Positions 8,622 to 18,192 of a stretch of DNA of 64,000 nucleotides are shown here, in pieces. The notes beneath the pieces were generated by a model, which was not told the origin of the DNA, did not search any database, and saw only the letters and a program-made list of their open reading frames with translations. The position numbers were made by a program, and so were the translations under genes. Location of the stretch: positions 1,112,053 to 1,176,052 of the forward strand of contig NZ_FWXO01000001.1 in the NCBI RefSeq assembly GCF_900176415.1, given 5' to 3'. The DNA is from Cellulophaga tyrosinoxydans (GTDB lineage Bacteria; Bacteroidota; Bacteroidia; Flavobacteriales; Flavobacteriaceae). The stretch's first letter is position 1; each line of letters opens with the position of its first letter.

Positions 8622-9463
8622 TACCAATCTTTTTCGTTTCTGGTTTTAACTCCCTTTACTTTTTGGGCATCCATTTTTTCTTGTACTTTTTTCTCTTCAT
8701 TTTGCATAGCTTCTAAGAGATTTTGTACTTGTTGCGGAGACAACTGGCTAGGTCTTTTTTGAGGCTCACTTTTTTGCTCTTCTGGCTTATCGCCTTTTTT
8801 AGGATCTTTTTTCTCCTCTTGCTTTTTATCGCCGTCGCCTTCTTTATTTTCTTCTTTCTTATCTCCTTCGTCTCCTTTATCTTTATTCTTGTCCTCGTTA
8901 TTATCGCCTTCTTTTTTGTCTTCTTTAGGATCCTTTTTATCGTCTTTATTTTCTTGATCCTTATCCTTGTCTTGATTCTTTTTGTCTTCGTCTTGCTTTT
9001 TCTTCAATAATTCTTGAGCTAAAGCCAAATTGTACCTAGTTTCTTCATCGGTTGGATCATTTCTTAAAGATTGCTTATAGGCTTCAACGGCTTTTTCATA
9101 TTGTTTTTCTTTCATAAATACGTTACCCATATTATGATATGCCTTGTGCTTTTCTTCTTTACTAGTACTGGTTTCTCCAGCCATTTTATATCTAGAAAAT
9201 GCTTCGCCGTAACTTTCTTTGGAATAATAAGCATTGCCTAGATTATAAGGTGCAATAGCATTTTCAGCACTTTTAGCTATTGCTTGTCTGTAATCTGCTT
9301 CAGCATCAACAAAATCTTTTTCGGAAAGTGCTTTATTACCATCCCATGTATAATTAACGGATTCTTGTAAATTTTTTAATCGTAATTTTTCTTTTTCCTC
9401 TTTATCTTCTTGCGCGAATGCGAAACTTGAGAAAAGAAGTACGATGTAAAATATATTTTTCAT
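8621..9463 (-). CDS. batC: BatC: TPR protein with a highly charged linker
   Basis: About 280 residues. The start at 9463 (MKNIFYIVLLFSSFAFAQ) gives a clean signal peptide; an in-frame ATG at 9472, overlapping the batB stop, is the alternative. TPR units span about residues 28-150 (IAPYNLGNAYYSKESYGEAF, HKAYHNMGNVFMKEKQYEKA). An extremely Lys/Asp/Glu-rich low-complexity linker follows (about 157-240), then a short conserved end (RPSQLSPQQVQNLLEAMQNE). The charged tract makes the opposite strand Phe/Leu-rich, which creates a false ORF there. It sits between batB and batD. Confidence 0.92.
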   Translation of the reverse strand: MKNIFYIVLLFSSFAFAQEDKEEKEKLRLKNLQESVNYTWDGNKALSEKDFVDAEADYRQAIAKSAENAIAPYNLGNAYYSKESYGEAFSRYKMAGETSTSKEEKHKAYHNMGNVFMKEKQYEKAVEAYKQSLRNDPTDEETRYNLALAQELLKKKQDEDKKNQDKDKDQENKDDKKDPKEDKKEGDNNEDKNKDKGDEGDKKEENKEGDGDKKQEEKKDPKKGDKPEEQKSEPQKRPSQLSPQQVQNLLEAMQNEEKKVQEKMDAQKVKGVKTRNEKDW

Positions 9464-9464
9464 G

Positions 9465-10511
9465 TTAGTCATTTTTCTTCTCGTTAAACAAATTAAGCTT
9501 TCTTAACCATTTGGTTTTTCTATCTAAAACAAACAAATCCAAAAATAGCAATAAAAAGCCCGCTCCAACAAACCATTGAAATTGGTCTTTATATTCTGCA
9601 AATTGTTTAGCTTCAAATTCTTTCTTATCCATCTTATTAAGCTGTTCCTTTATATAGGTTACAGCTTCGTTGGTATTATCGCCGTTAATATACTCGCCAT
9701 TACCATCATCTGCAATATCTTGTAAAATAGTTTCATTGAGTTTGGTGATAACGGTTTCGCCGTTCATGTCTTTTTTAAAGCTTTCTACTACACCATTTCT
9801 TTTTATTGGAATGGGAGCGCCTTTTGTTTTTCCAACGCCAATAGTGTAAATATGAATCCCCTGTTCTACAGCTTTTTCTACGGCATCTGTTGTACTGTCT
9901 TCTTCATGATCTTCTCCGTCGGAAATTATGAATAAAACACGATTGGTCTGGTTTTCATCATCGTAATAAGTCGAAGCGAGCTCTATTGCCTGATTAATAG
10001 CGGTACCTTGTGATGATAGCATATCTGTATTCATCCCTTGCAAAAACATTTTTGCAGCACCATAATCTGTAGTAATTGGTAATTGTGGGTAGGCTTGCGC
10101 AGCATAAGCAATAATTCCTATACGATCACTCCCTAATTGGTTTATAATTTCTGATACTAATCTTTTACCTTTTTCAATACGGTTTGGTGCTATATCTTCA
10201 GCTAACATACTTTTAGATACGTCTAGTGCAAACACAATATCAACGCCTTCTCTTTTTACGGTTTCTAGTTTTGTTCCAATTTGCGGATTTACCAATCCTA
10301 AAATTAATAAGGCTAATGCTACTAAAAATAGGATTAATTTTAAGGTAGATTTAAAAATAGATTTTGTTGGGGTTAATCTTTTAAGAAGATTTAGATCGCC
10401 AAATTTTTTTTGTGTTCTTCTTTTCCAAATTTGTTGCAACACAAAAAGCACCACCAATACAGGGATGATGAATAGTAAATAAAAATATATTTTTTCTTCT
10501 AACTGAATCAT
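9465..10511 (-). CDS. batB: BatB: vWA-domain membrane protein
   Basis: 348 residues. Two N-terminal membrane segments (about 8-26 and 53-73) are followed by a von Willebrand A domain with an intact MIDAS site: Asp97, Ser99 and Ser101 in ALDVSKSM. The conserved Asp motif ISDGEDHEED is also present. A C-terminal membrane segment (FQWFVGAGFLLLFLDLFVLD) closes the protein. It is part of the Bat operon between batA and batC and overlaps or abuts batC. vWA proteins of this class are thought to assemble with MoxR ATPases at the inner membrane. Confidence 0.94.
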   Translation of the reverse strand: MIQLEEKIYFYLLFIIPVLVVLFVLQQIWKRRTQKKFGDLNLLKRLTPTKSIFKSTLKLILFLVALALLILGLVNPQIGTKLETVKREGVDIVFALDVSKSMLAEDIAPNRIEKGKRLVSEIINQLGSDRIGIIAYAAQAYPQLPITTDYGAAKMFLQGMNTDMLSSQGTAINQAIELASTYYDDENQTNRVLFIISDGEDHEEDSTTDAVEKAVEQGIHIYTIGVGKTKGAPIPIKRNGVVESFKKDMNGETVITKLNETILQDIADDGNGEYINGDNTNEAVTYIKEQLNKMDKKEFEAKQFAEYKDQFQWFVGAGFLLLFLDLFVLDRKTKWLRKLNLFNEKKND

Positions 10512-10619
10512 TCTTATTTTTTCAACTTTTGCTTTACTTGATAATCAAGATTTAAATGCGATGAGCTTAGCCTCAATTTTTTTCTAATATCTTTTTGACT
10601 GTATTTAGTAAGAGTGTTT

Positions 10620-11618
10620 TTAAATAAAACTCCTAAAAATAGTATGCCTTAAAATCCACTCTAACAATAAGATAAAACAGGCAAAAAGTAATAATGGCCG
10701 ATACTTTTCATCATATTTTGTGTATTTGAATTCAGATATTTCTGTTTTTTCTAATTTGTTTATTTCGTCATAAATACTTTCTAAACTCTCGTTATTGGTA
10801 GCTCTAAAGAAAGATCCACCTGTAGTTTTTGCGATATCCTCTAAAAGTTTTTCATCAATTTCTACAGGGCGCATACCATACCTAAATGAACCATCGCTAT
10901 TTATGGCAATGGGAGAAAGTGCATTTCCATTTGTTCCCAAACCAATGGTATAGGTTTTAATTTCATATTCTACAGCTAATTCTGCAGCTGTCTGAGGTTC
11001 TATAAAACCTGCATTATTTACTCCATCGGTAAGTAAAATAATTACTTTACTCAATGCTTTACTTTCTTTTAATCTGTTTACAGCGGTAGCTAAACCCATA
11101 CCTATGGCTGTACCATCTTCCAAACTACCATAGGTAATTTCCTTAAGGGAGTTTAGCACAATAGATTTATCACTAGTAATAGGTGTTTTGGTATAAGCTT
11201 CACCTGCATAAGCAACCAATCCAATACGATCATTAGGTCTTTTATTAATAAAATCTGCCGCAACTTTTTTTAATGCAGCTAATCTATTAGGTTTTAAATC
11301 TCTCGCCAACATACTTGAAGAAACATCTATGGCCATAACAATATCTATACCTTTAGTTGTTTTGGTTTTAGACGAATTTTCTACAGTTTGTGGTCTTGCT
11401 AATGCAGTTATAATGGCAGCCAATGCTAACAAACGCAAAACAAATAATAGCGGCTTTAGTTTTGGCAAAAAACTATCGGTGGAAAATCCCTTTATAGTAG
11501 AGATTTTTAGTGATGCCGTTTCTTCTTTTCTTTTAAAAAAATACCAAAGCGCAGCAATGGGCAGCAATAATAGCAGCCAAAAAAACTGAGGATTAGCAAA
11601 TTCTATAGTATCAAGCAT
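10620..11618 (-). CDS. batA: BatA: vWA-domain membrane protein
   Basis: 332 residues with the same architecture as BatB. Two N-terminal membrane segments (about 12-28, 56-76) precede a vWA domain with MIDAS residues Asp98, Ser100 and Ser102 in AIDVSSSM and the LLTDGVNNAG loop. A C-terminal membrane segment follows (PLLLFACFILLLEWILRHTI). It follows the hypothetical gene at 11623 by 4 bp. A 108-bp gap to batB is the longest inside the batA-batE part of the operon; I see no ORF or strong hairpin in it. Confidence 0.94.
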   Translation of the reverse strand: MLDTIEFANPQFFWLLLLLPIAALWYFFKRKEETASLKISTIKGFSTDSFLPKLKPLLFVLRLLALAAIITALARPQTVENSSKTKTTKGIDIVMAIDVSSSMLARDLKPNRLAALKKVAADFINKRPNDRIGLVAYAGEAYTKTPITSDKSIVLNSLKEITYGSLEDGTAIGMGLATAVNRLKESKALSKVIILLTDGVNNAGFIEPQTAAELAVEYEIKTYTIGLGTNGNALSPIAINSDGSFRYGMRPVEIDEKLLEDIAKTTGGSFFRATNNESLESIYDEINKLEKTEISEFKYTKYDEKYRPLLLFACFILLLEWILRHTIFRSFI

Positions 11619-11622
11619 TTAT

Positions 11623-13281
11623 TTATTCTGTTTTTACATCAATTGTACTTAATACTCTATCTACTATTTTTTGAGCATAAGTATCATTTTCTAACCACGA
11701 CATAATAATCTGTTGTTGGAAACCTTTTCCGCCAAAAGTTAAAATAGTGTAATTACCATTTATTAATTCTTTAGATTCTGGGATAGAAAATTTTCCTGAA
11801 CCATAAGTTTTAACACCTTTTACACCACTAAAAGTTGTAAACTCTTCAGTTTTCGTAATTATATTTTTTGCGCCTTGATTTTCAAAAGATTTAATTATAA
11901 AATCTATAGATTGTGCTACATCTGGTTCTATTTCTTGTGTTAAGGTAGTAGACGATACTCCAATGGTGAATAATCCAATAGAGCTTCTGTAGCCAAAAGC
12001 TTGTACATTTTTTATTACCGCTTTAAGTTCTGGTGTTAAAGGCACTTCTTGTCTTAGCAGAACTTTCGGAGTTTCTATAATAACTGGAGGATATCCATAA
12101 GAACTTGTAATCCAATCACTTTCTAATAGTTCTTTAGTAGGATGACCTAATACTGTATCTTTTACATGTTGAAAACCAAAATACCCAATTGCACTTACAA
12201 GTGATATTATAAACACAGCAGCAGCGGTTACAGCAGTTATAATAACCTTTTTGCGATGCTTTTTACGTGCTAGTTCTTCTAAATATTCTTCTTGCTGTAA
12301 CAGTTCTTCTTCGGTAGGAGGAGGAATAGCCTCTTTTGTTTTGGTTACAATAGTTTCTATTGCCTTTCTATCTTGCTCCGCTACGGATGCTTCTGGTTTA
12401 GATTTTGCAAATTTTACTAAATCTGAAGTTTGTAATATTTTTTTAAACTGATTTAAAGTCTCGTCATCTAACTTAAGATTTCCAGCATTTTTCAACATTT
12501 CCAATTTTTCAATTAGTTGGTCTGTTGTGCTTTCTAACGCAGAAACATGTACATCTTCTTCTAAATAAGATCTTACAATACCTGTAAGTTCAGAGTAATA
12601 TTGCTTGTATTCATCTTGAATTAAATACTTAGAGTTTTCTAATTTTTTTAATTCCAACATTGCACGGTCATAAGGAGCTAATAAGGCAACTTTTTCTTCT
12701 TCGGTTAATTTCTTTTTTCTCCAAATAAAAAAGTAAAGTAATGCGGCAATTATGGCTAAGGCCAAAATTATGATGAGTACCCAAAACCAAGGAAATGTGG
12801 AACTTTTTTCAACATTAATAATATCTTTAATATCGAATAATTGTTGGGCTATAGTATCCACAGGAACTGTATTCACAGCAATTCTAACGGAATCTGTTGT
12901 AAATACTTTTTCATTAATCAACACTTTTTGCGGAGGTATCATATATGCTCCTGAATCAAATTGTGTTAAAGCATATTTTTTAATAAGCGTTATTCTAGCA
13001 TTTTCTCTAAGTGTATCAGGAACAAATGATTCCACCATTTCTAATGGTGCAAAGGTCTGCCCTTCAGGAAAAATTACCTGATCTGTAGTACTAACTTCTA
13101 GATTAATAACTAAATTTAGTTGTTCTCCAATGAGTATAGAGTCTTTATCAACTCCAAATGTCATTATAGGTTTGGTTTGAGCAAAGCTTGTAACACTAAA
13201 GAAAAATAAACATAGAGCTATCCTTCGTTGTAGCAACGAGTACATATTTTCTAATTTAGATTTTTCACTTTTATTATTCAT
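11623..13281 (-). CDS. Two-TM protein of the Bat operon
   Basis: 552 residues with a signal peptide ending near SFAQ. A periplasmic BatD-like N-terminal region (about 38-140; MTFGVDKDSILIGEQLNLVI) is followed by a membrane segment at about 165-187 (FPWFWVLIIILALAIIAALL). A long cytoplasmic helical region follows, then a second membrane segment (about 346-368) and an extra C-terminal domain (about 390-552). The start overlaps the DUF58 stop as TAATG, so translation is coupled. It occupies the slot between DUF58 and BatA that flavobacterial Bat operons fill with a DUF4381-like or unnamed protein. I do not know its function. Confidence 0.88.
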   Translation of the reverse strand: MNNKSEKSKLENMYSLLQRRIALCLFFFSVTSFAQTKPIMTFGVDKDSILIGEQLNLVINLEVSTTDQVIFPEGQTFAPLEMVESFVPDTLRENARITLIKKYALTQFDSGAYMIPPQKVLINEKVFTTDSVRIAVNTVPVDTIAQQLFDIKDIINVEKSSTFPWFWVLIIILALAIIAALLYFFIWRKKKLTEEEKVALLAPYDRAMLELKKLENSKYLIQDEYKQYYSELTGIVRSYLEEDVHVSALESTTDQLIEKLEMLKNAGNLKLDDETLNQFKKILQTSDLVKFAKSKPEASVAEQDRKAIETIVTKTKEAIPPPTEEELLQQEEYLEELARKKHRKKVIITAVTAAAVFIISLVSAIGYFGFQHVKDTVLGHPTKELLESDWITSSYGYPPVIIETPKVLLRQEVPLTPELKAVIKNVQAFGYRSSIGLFTIGVSSTTLTQEIEPDVAQSIDFIIKSFENQGAKNIITKTEEFTTFSGVKGVKTYGSGKFSIPESKELINGNYTILTFGGKGFQQQIIMSWLENDTYAQKIVDRVLSTIDVKTE

Positions 13282-14147
13282 TATCCTCTGCGCTTAAAAT
13301 AGCCTAATAATTTTTTAACGTAACTTTCATCAACACGGCAGTTTAGCACGCCACAACCCGATTTTGAAAACGTATTTTGAAAATAGTCTACGCGTTCTCG
13401 GTAATATTTACCGTAATTGAGTCTTACTTTTTTAGATTGTGTATTTACCAATTGCAATTTTCCTGTTTCAGCATCTTCCATTTGCACCATACCTATATTT
13501 GGGATGGTTTCCTCACGTTCATCATAAATTCTGATTCCGGTTAAATCGTGCTTTTTACCAGTAATTCTTAGGGTTTGCAAATAATCATCAGTAATAAAAT
13601 CAGATAAAACAAAAACAATTGCTTTCTTCTTCATTACATTGGTTAAATATTTTAGAGCGAACGCTAAGTCTGTTTTTTTACTTTTTGGTGTAAATTCTAT
13701 GAGTTCTCTAATTATTCTAAGCACATGGCTTTTTCCTTTTTTAGGAGGAATAAATAACTCGATCTGATCAGTAAAAAGTATTAGACCAACTTTATCATTA
13801 TTCTGCAAAGCAGAAAATGCTAAGGTTGCTGAAATTTCTGTTATAATTTCATTTTTAAATTGATGTGTTGTACCAAACATTTCGGAGCTACTTACATCAA
13901 CCATTAACATCATGGTAAGTTCTCTTTCTTCTTCAAAAACCTTAATAAACGGTTCGTTATAGCGCGCCGTTACATTCCAATCTATCGCACGAACATCATC
14001 ACCAAATTGATATTGTCGTACTTCGCTAAATGTCATACCTCTACCTTTAAACGTAGAATGGTATTCACCACCGAATATATGATCGGAAAGACGACGTGTC
14101 TTTATCTCGATTTTACGAACTTTTTTGAGTAACTCTTTGGTATCCAT
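13281..14147 (-). CDS. DUF58 (vWA-like) protein of the Bat operon
   Basis: 288 residues, no membrane segment, cytoplasmic. It carries the DUF58 signature RGMTFSEVRQYQFGDDVRAI followed by DWNVTARYNEPFIKVFEEER, and a vWA-like core (MLMVDVSSSEMFG). DUF58 proteins are standard partners of MoxR AAA+ ATPases and are thought to act as adaptors. Its stop codon overlaps the start of the next gene (TAATG). It lies 94 bp downstream of moxR, and that gap holds a perfect 10-bp inverted repeat. Confidence 0.93.
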   Translation of the reverse strand: MDTKELLKKVRKIEIKTRRLSDHIFGGEYHSTFKGRGMTFSEVRQYQFGDDVRAIDWNVTARYNEPFIKVFEEERELTMMLMVDVSSSEMFGTTHQFKNEIITEISATLAFSALQNNDKVGLILFTDQIELFIPPKKGKSHVLRIIRELIEFTPKSKKTDLAFALKYLTNVMKKKAIVFVLSDFITDDYLQTLRITGKKHDLTGIRIYDEREETIPNIGMVQMEDAETGKLQLVNTQSKKVRLNYGKYYRERVDYFQNTFSKSGCGVLNCRVDESYVKKLLGYFKRRG

Positions 14148-14183
14148 CTTTTTTAGTAAACAGGTTTCAGTTGACAGTAATCA

Positions 14184-14236
14184 GTTTGTAGCTATTTTTT
14201 CTAGAATTAATCTAATTACAATTTGCAGCTACAAAC
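14184..14236. repeat. Inverted repeat between moxR and DUF58
   Basis: Perfect 10-bp arms, GTTTGTAGCT at 14184-14193 and AGCTACAAAC at 14227-14236, separated by 33 nt. The element fills most of the gap between moxR and the DUF58 gene, both transcribed leftward. No U run follows the stem, so it is more likely an mRNA stability or attenuation element than a terminator (inference). Confidence 0.5.
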
Positions 14237-14241
14237 TTGAT

Positions 14242-15243
14242 TTAAGGCACTTCAATTTCGTTTACAATCTTATTGATGATTTCTTCTGAAGTTATGTTTT
14301 CTGCTTCTGCCTCGTAGGTAATTCCTATTCTATGTCTTAATACATCATGAACAACTGCTCTTACATCTTCCGGTACAACATAACCTCTTCTTTTTATAAA
14401 AGCATAACATTTAGCAGCATTTGCCAAGTTTATACTACCTCTCGGTGATGCTCCAAAGCTTATTAATGGTTTTAGGCTTTCTAAATTGTATTTTTCAGGG
14501 TAGCGAGTTGCAAAAATTAAATCAAGAATATATTTTTCAATTTTTTCATCCATGTAAACTTCACGAACTGCCTTTTGTGCACTCAAAATTTGATTTGTTG
14601 TTACCACAGGCTTTACTTGATCATAGCTTCCCGTTAAATTTTGACGCATAATTAATTGCTCCTCATTCATTTTAGGATAATCAATCACAGTTTTTAGCAT
14701 AAAACGGTCCACTTGCGCTTCTGGTAATGGGTATGTTCCTTCTTGCTCTACTGGGTTTTGTGTAGCCATAACTAAAAACGGCTTGTCAAGAGTAAAAGTA
14801 GTATCACCAATAGTAACTTGCTTTTCTTGCATGGCCTCTAATAAAGCAGATTGTACTTTAGCGGGAGCACGGTTAATTTCATCGGCAAGCACAAAATTTG
14901 CGAAAATTGGTCCTTTTTTAATTGAAAAATCATTGTCCTTCATATTAAAAATCATGGTACCAACAACATCGGCAGGTAATAAATCTGGTGTAAACTGGAT
15001 TCTACTAAAACTCCCTTTTACGGCTTTAGCCAATGTATTTATAGCTAAGGTTTTTGCTAAACCAGGCACACCCTCTAGTAAAATATGACCTTGACCTAGT
15101 AAACCAATTAATAATCGTTCAACCATATGCTTTTGACCAACAATAACTTTGTTCATCTCGAGCATTAATAAATCAATAAAAGCACTTTCTTGAGCAATTT
15201 TTTCATTAATCGCACTAATATCGACTGAAGTATTTTCTTCCAT
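14242..15243 (-). CDS. moxR: MoxR-family AAA+ ATPase
   Basis: 333 residues, first gene of the Bat operon. Walker A is GVPGLAKT (58-65) and Walker B is VLADEINRAP with the typical MoxR continuation PAKVQSALLEAMQEKQVTIG. ATQNPVEQEGTYPLPEAQVD is the sensor region. MoxR ATPases act as chaperone-like remodelling enzymes together with vWA proteins, here DUF58, BatA and BatB. Upstream (15244-15391) is a divergent intergenic region shared with the aldo/keto reductase. Confidence 0.95.
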   Translation of the reverse strand: MEENTSVDISAINEKIAQESAFIDLLMLEMNKVIVGQKHMVERLLIGLLGQGHILLEGVPGLAKTLAINTLAKAVKGSFSRIQFTPDLLPADVVGTMIFNMKDNDFSIKKGPIFANFVLADEINRAPAKVQSALLEAMQEKQVTIGDTTFTLDKPFLVMATQNPVEQEGTYPLPEAQVDRFMLKTVIDYPKMNEEQLIMRQNLTGSYDQVKPVVTTNQILSAQKAVREVYMDEKIEKYILDLIFATRYPEKYNLESLKPLISFGASPRGSINLANAAKCYAFIKRRGYVVPEDVRAVVHDVLRHRIGITYEAEAENITSEEIINKIVNEIEVP

Positions 15244-15391
15244 ATTTTATATATAATTAAACAAGCTTATAAATAGAGGTGCAAATTGTAAATTTATTTA
15301 CTTCTGGGCTGTTAACAATTGGTTAAAAATTAACAATCTCCCTTAATTTTATGAAGCTTTTAAGGTATTAATTTTATAATTTCACATTTCT

Positions 15392-16267
15392 ATGGGAAAT
15401 TACACAAATTATTCTAAAATCATTGCAGGAACAATGACTTGGGGAAGTTGGGGAAAACAACTTTCAACCACACAAATGGCAGCTTTAATTGAGCAATGCT
15501 TAGAGATAGGGATTACAACTTTTGACCATGCCGATATTTATGGCGATTATGGTAATGAAGCCGAATTTGGAAAAGCATTTCAGAAAAGTAAAATTTCAAG
15601 ATCCGATGTACAATTAATTAGTAAATGTGGGATACAGATGTTATCCGATGCTCGTAAAACAAGCGTTAAACACTACCAATATGATAAGGAGTATATTATA
15701 CAATCTGTTGAACAGTCATTAAAAAATTTAAAAACAGATTATCTAGATTTTTTGCTTTTACACAGGCCAAGTCCATTAATTCAGCCAGAAGAAGTTGCAG
15801 AGGCCATTTTAAGTCTAAAGAATGCCGGAAAAATTAAAAAATTTGGTGTTTCTAACTTTTCAGTATCACAAGTGGCATTGTTAGAAACGGCTATTCCTGT
15901 TTCAGGCAATCAAATGGAGTTTTCTTTAACTGCCAATTCGCCAATGAATAATGGTATTTTAGATGATTGTATGATGCACAAGAGAATGACCATGTCTTGG
16001 AGCCCTCTAGGTAGTTACTTTAGAGAAAAAACAGATACTACCAAACGAATTGGTAAAGTGCTACAAAAGTTGACAAAAAAGTACAACGTAAATGAAAGTC
16101 AGTTGTTATTGGCTTGGATTTTAAAACACCCTTCGGCAGTATTCCCAGTTGTAGGTACTACTGAACCAAAACGCTTGTTGGAATCAATGCAGGCCATTAA
16201 TATTAAAATGGAATTACAAGATTGGTTTATGCTTTTAGAAGCAAGTGAAGGACAAGAGGTTGCATAG
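15392..16267 (+). CDS. Aldo/keto reductase
   Basis: NAD(P)H-dependent oxidoreductase of 291 residues with a TIM-barrel fold. The catalytic tetrad is visible: Asp45 and Tyr50 (FDHADIYGDYG), Lys78 (LISKCG) and His124 (LLLHRPSP). The sequence resembles the YdhF-like branch (IIAGTMTWGSWGKQLSTTQM). The physiological carbonyl substrate cannot be predicted. It is followed 10 bp later by a short-chain dehydrogenase and then an AlbA_2 protein, so the three form one transcription unit. Confidence 0.92.
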   Translation: MGNYTNYSKIIAGTMTWGSWGKQLSTTQMAALIEQCLEIGITTFDHADIYGDYGNEAEFGKAFQKSKISRSDVQLISKCGIQMLSDARKTSVKHYQYDKEYIIQSVEQSLKNLKTDYLDFLLLHRPSPLIQPEEVAEAILSLKNAGKIKKFGVSNFSVSQVALLETAIPVSGNQMEFSLTANSPMNNGILDDCMMHKRMTMSWSPLGSYFREKTDTTKRIGKVLQKLTKKYNVNESQLLLAWILKHPSAVFPVVGTTEPKRLLESMQAINIKMELQDWFMLLEASEGQEVA

Positions 16268-16277
16268 AAAAAAAGTT

Positions 16278-17042
16278 ATGACAAAAATTAATAAAACAGC
16301 ATTAATTACTGGTGCTACAAGTGGTATTGGCAAGTCAACCGCAATTTTGTTCGCAGCAAATGGTATTCGACTAATTTTATGTGGGAGAAGAAAAGACAGG
16401 CTTGACATTTTAAAGCAAGAGTTAAGCAAAGAAACCGAAGTTTGCACACTTAATTTTGATGTGCGCAATAAATCGGAGGTTTTTGATGCTATTAACTCCT
16501 TGCCTGAGTCTTTTGCAGATATTAATATCTTAGTTAATAATGCGGGTAACGCGCACGGATTGGACCCTATAAATGAAGGATCTACAGAAGATTGGGACGC
16601 CATGCTTGATATTAATGTAAAAGGACTTTTATATGTGTCTAAAGCGATTATTCCAAAAATGATTGCGAATAAATCAGGACATATTATAAATATAGGCTCT
16701 ACCGCAGGTAAAGAAGTATATCCAAAAGGAAATGTGTATTGCGCAAGTAAACATGCTGTAGATGCAATAAATCAAGGTATGCGAATAGATTTAAATCCTT
16801 ACGGTATTCGCGTAGGTGCGGTAAATCCTGGATTAGTAGAAACCGAGTTTAGTAATGTACGTTTTAAAGGCGATCATGAAAAGGCAGAAAATGTATATAA
16901 GGGTTTTACTCCACTGAAACCAGAGGATATTGCTGAGATTATCTTTTTTGTAGTTACAAGACCTTATCATGTAAATATTGCCGATTTAATAGTAATGCCA
17001 ACTGCGCAAGCTTCATCAACGATAGTGAATAAAAAACTATGA
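16278..17042 (+). CDS. ydfG: YdfG-type short-chain dehydrogenase
   Basis: 254 residues from the ATG at 16278; a GTG further upstream would overlap the previous gene and add residues unlike the family. The Rossmann motif TGATSGIG is at 11-18, followed by NNAG and the catalytic Ser and YxxxK (GSTAGKEVYPKGNVYCASK). The sequence EFSNVRFKGD near the C-terminus and the YHVNIADLIVMPT end are hallmarks of the YdfG family, NADP-dependent 3-hydroxy acid (serine/allo-threonine) dehydrogenases that also reduce malonic semialdehyde. The exact substrate here is inference. Confidence 0.93.
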   Translation: MTKINKTALITGATSGIGKSTAILFAANGIRLILCGRRKDRLDILKQELSKETEVCTLNFDVRNKSEVFDAINSLPESFADINILVNNAGNAHGLDPINEGSTEDWDAMLDINVKGLLYVSKAIIPKMIANKSGHIINIGSTAGKEVYPKGNVYCASKHAVDAINQGMRIDLNPYGIRVGAVNPGLVETEFSNVRFKGDHEKAENVYKGFTPLKPEDIAEIIFFVVTRPYHVNIADLIVMPTAQASSTIVNKKL

Positions 17043-18175
17043 TTAACAAACGCCTACTTGTAAAAAATCTTCTTGCCCATAATGATGAGAATAGTTTTTA
17101 TGATAAAAAGCGTTTTATTGATATTGGTCAAAGAGAAGGTAAAGGCAAATTCTTGAAGCATGTTTGTGCTTTGGCTAATAGTAATCCCTCAAATAATTCA
17201 TTCATGGTTATTGGGGTTGAAGATGAAGATAATAAAATAGTTGGAGTAGACTTTTTTGATGACAGTAAAATACAAAACCTTGTAAATGCATATTTAGATA
17301 ATCCACCATTAATAGCGTACGAGAATATTCCTTTTCCACATTTACCAGAAGGCAAAGTGGTGGGTTTAGTAACCATAAAATCCACCGGAAAAGTATGTTC
17401 ACTTCGTAAAAATATATGGAAATATTATGGTGGCTCTGTGTTTTTTAGGGAGGGAAGTATTAGCCTTCCAAAGGCTTATGGGGTTGAATTAAAAGACATA
17501 AATTCTGAAACTGTTGCTACTATTGAGTTACATGCGCGGAACAATATAGAATTAACACTTGATGGTGTTATCGATTTTATAAATCACAGGCATAAAAATT
17601 TAACGAGTAATTACAAAGTTTTTAAAGAGCAATTTGTAGTTTGTTGGGCCGGAAACACAAAAAAAGTTAAAAAAGAAACGTATTATTCCAGAGTAGATAT
17701 TGAGTTAATTAACGAGCAAGTAAAACTTTTCTATTCTGCCTTAGATGAAATAACAATTATTTTTGATGAACATTCTTTTACTACTGTAGAATTTGTGCAA
17801 CTAGGTTTGGGAGATCAACAAAAGTATTATCCCTTAGAAAAAGTGGTGATTACATTTGAAAATAATGGCACCTATCATATTCAGAGTCAATTGCTATTTG
17901 ATCCTCCGCAGTACGACAAAAAAGTGTTGCATCATATTTTTAATGCCAATGCCATAATTTTACAAAAACTAGGCAAAAAATTAAAACTTAGTCCAAATGA
18001 AGAATTAGATTTGGAGCATTTACCAGCAACCTATTTAATTTGTTATTTAAACGGATTTGAAGAAGCCAAGGAGCACCTTGAAAATTCGAGACAACTTATA
18101 AAAGAATACAATTCTAAAGTGTATTTATCGTTAAAAGAATCATTACGAATTTTGCGTAAGGTTAGGTATAGTTAG
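17039..18175 (+). CDS. AlbA_2 (Schlafen-like) domain protein
   Basis: 378 residues. The N-terminal half carries the AlbA_2/Schlafen-type fold usually annotated as an ATP-binding or putative DNA-binding domain: FIDIGQREGKGKFLKHVCAL, ANSNPSNNSFMVIGVEDEDN, and a FFREGSISLPKAYG motif around residue 145. The C-terminal half (about 165-378) is not recognisable to me. Its ATG overlaps the stop of the dehydrogenase by 4 bp, so it is translationally coupled to an oxidoreductase gene, an unexpected pairing for this domain. It ends 17 bp from a convergent gene. Confidence 0.8.
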   Translation: MINKRLLVKNLLAHNDENSFYDKKRFIDIGQREGKGKFLKHVCALANSNPSNNSFMVIGVEDEDNKIVGVDFFDDSKIQNLVNAYLDNPPLIAYENIPFPHLPEGKVVGLVTIKSTGKVCSLRKNIWKYYGGSVFFREGSISLPKAYGVELKDINSETVATIELHARNNIELTLDGVIDFINHRHKNLTSNYKVFKEQFVVCWAGNTKKVKKETYYSRVDIELINEQVKLFYSALDEITIIFDEHSFTTVEFVQLGLGDQQKYYPLEKVVITFENNGTYHIQSQLLFDPPQYDKKVLHHIFNANAIILQKLGKKLKLSPNEELDLEHLPATYLICYLNGFEEAKEHLENSRQLIKEYNSKVYLSLKESLRILRKVRYS

Positions 18176-18192
18176 AGCGCTGAAATAACTCA

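Noticed and set aside
8723-9010. Phe/Leu-rich open frame on the plus strand opposite batC
   Set aside because: It is the mirror of the Lys/Asp/Glu-rich linker of BatC (codons GAA/AAG/GAT read in reverse as Phe, Leu and Ile). No independent start context.
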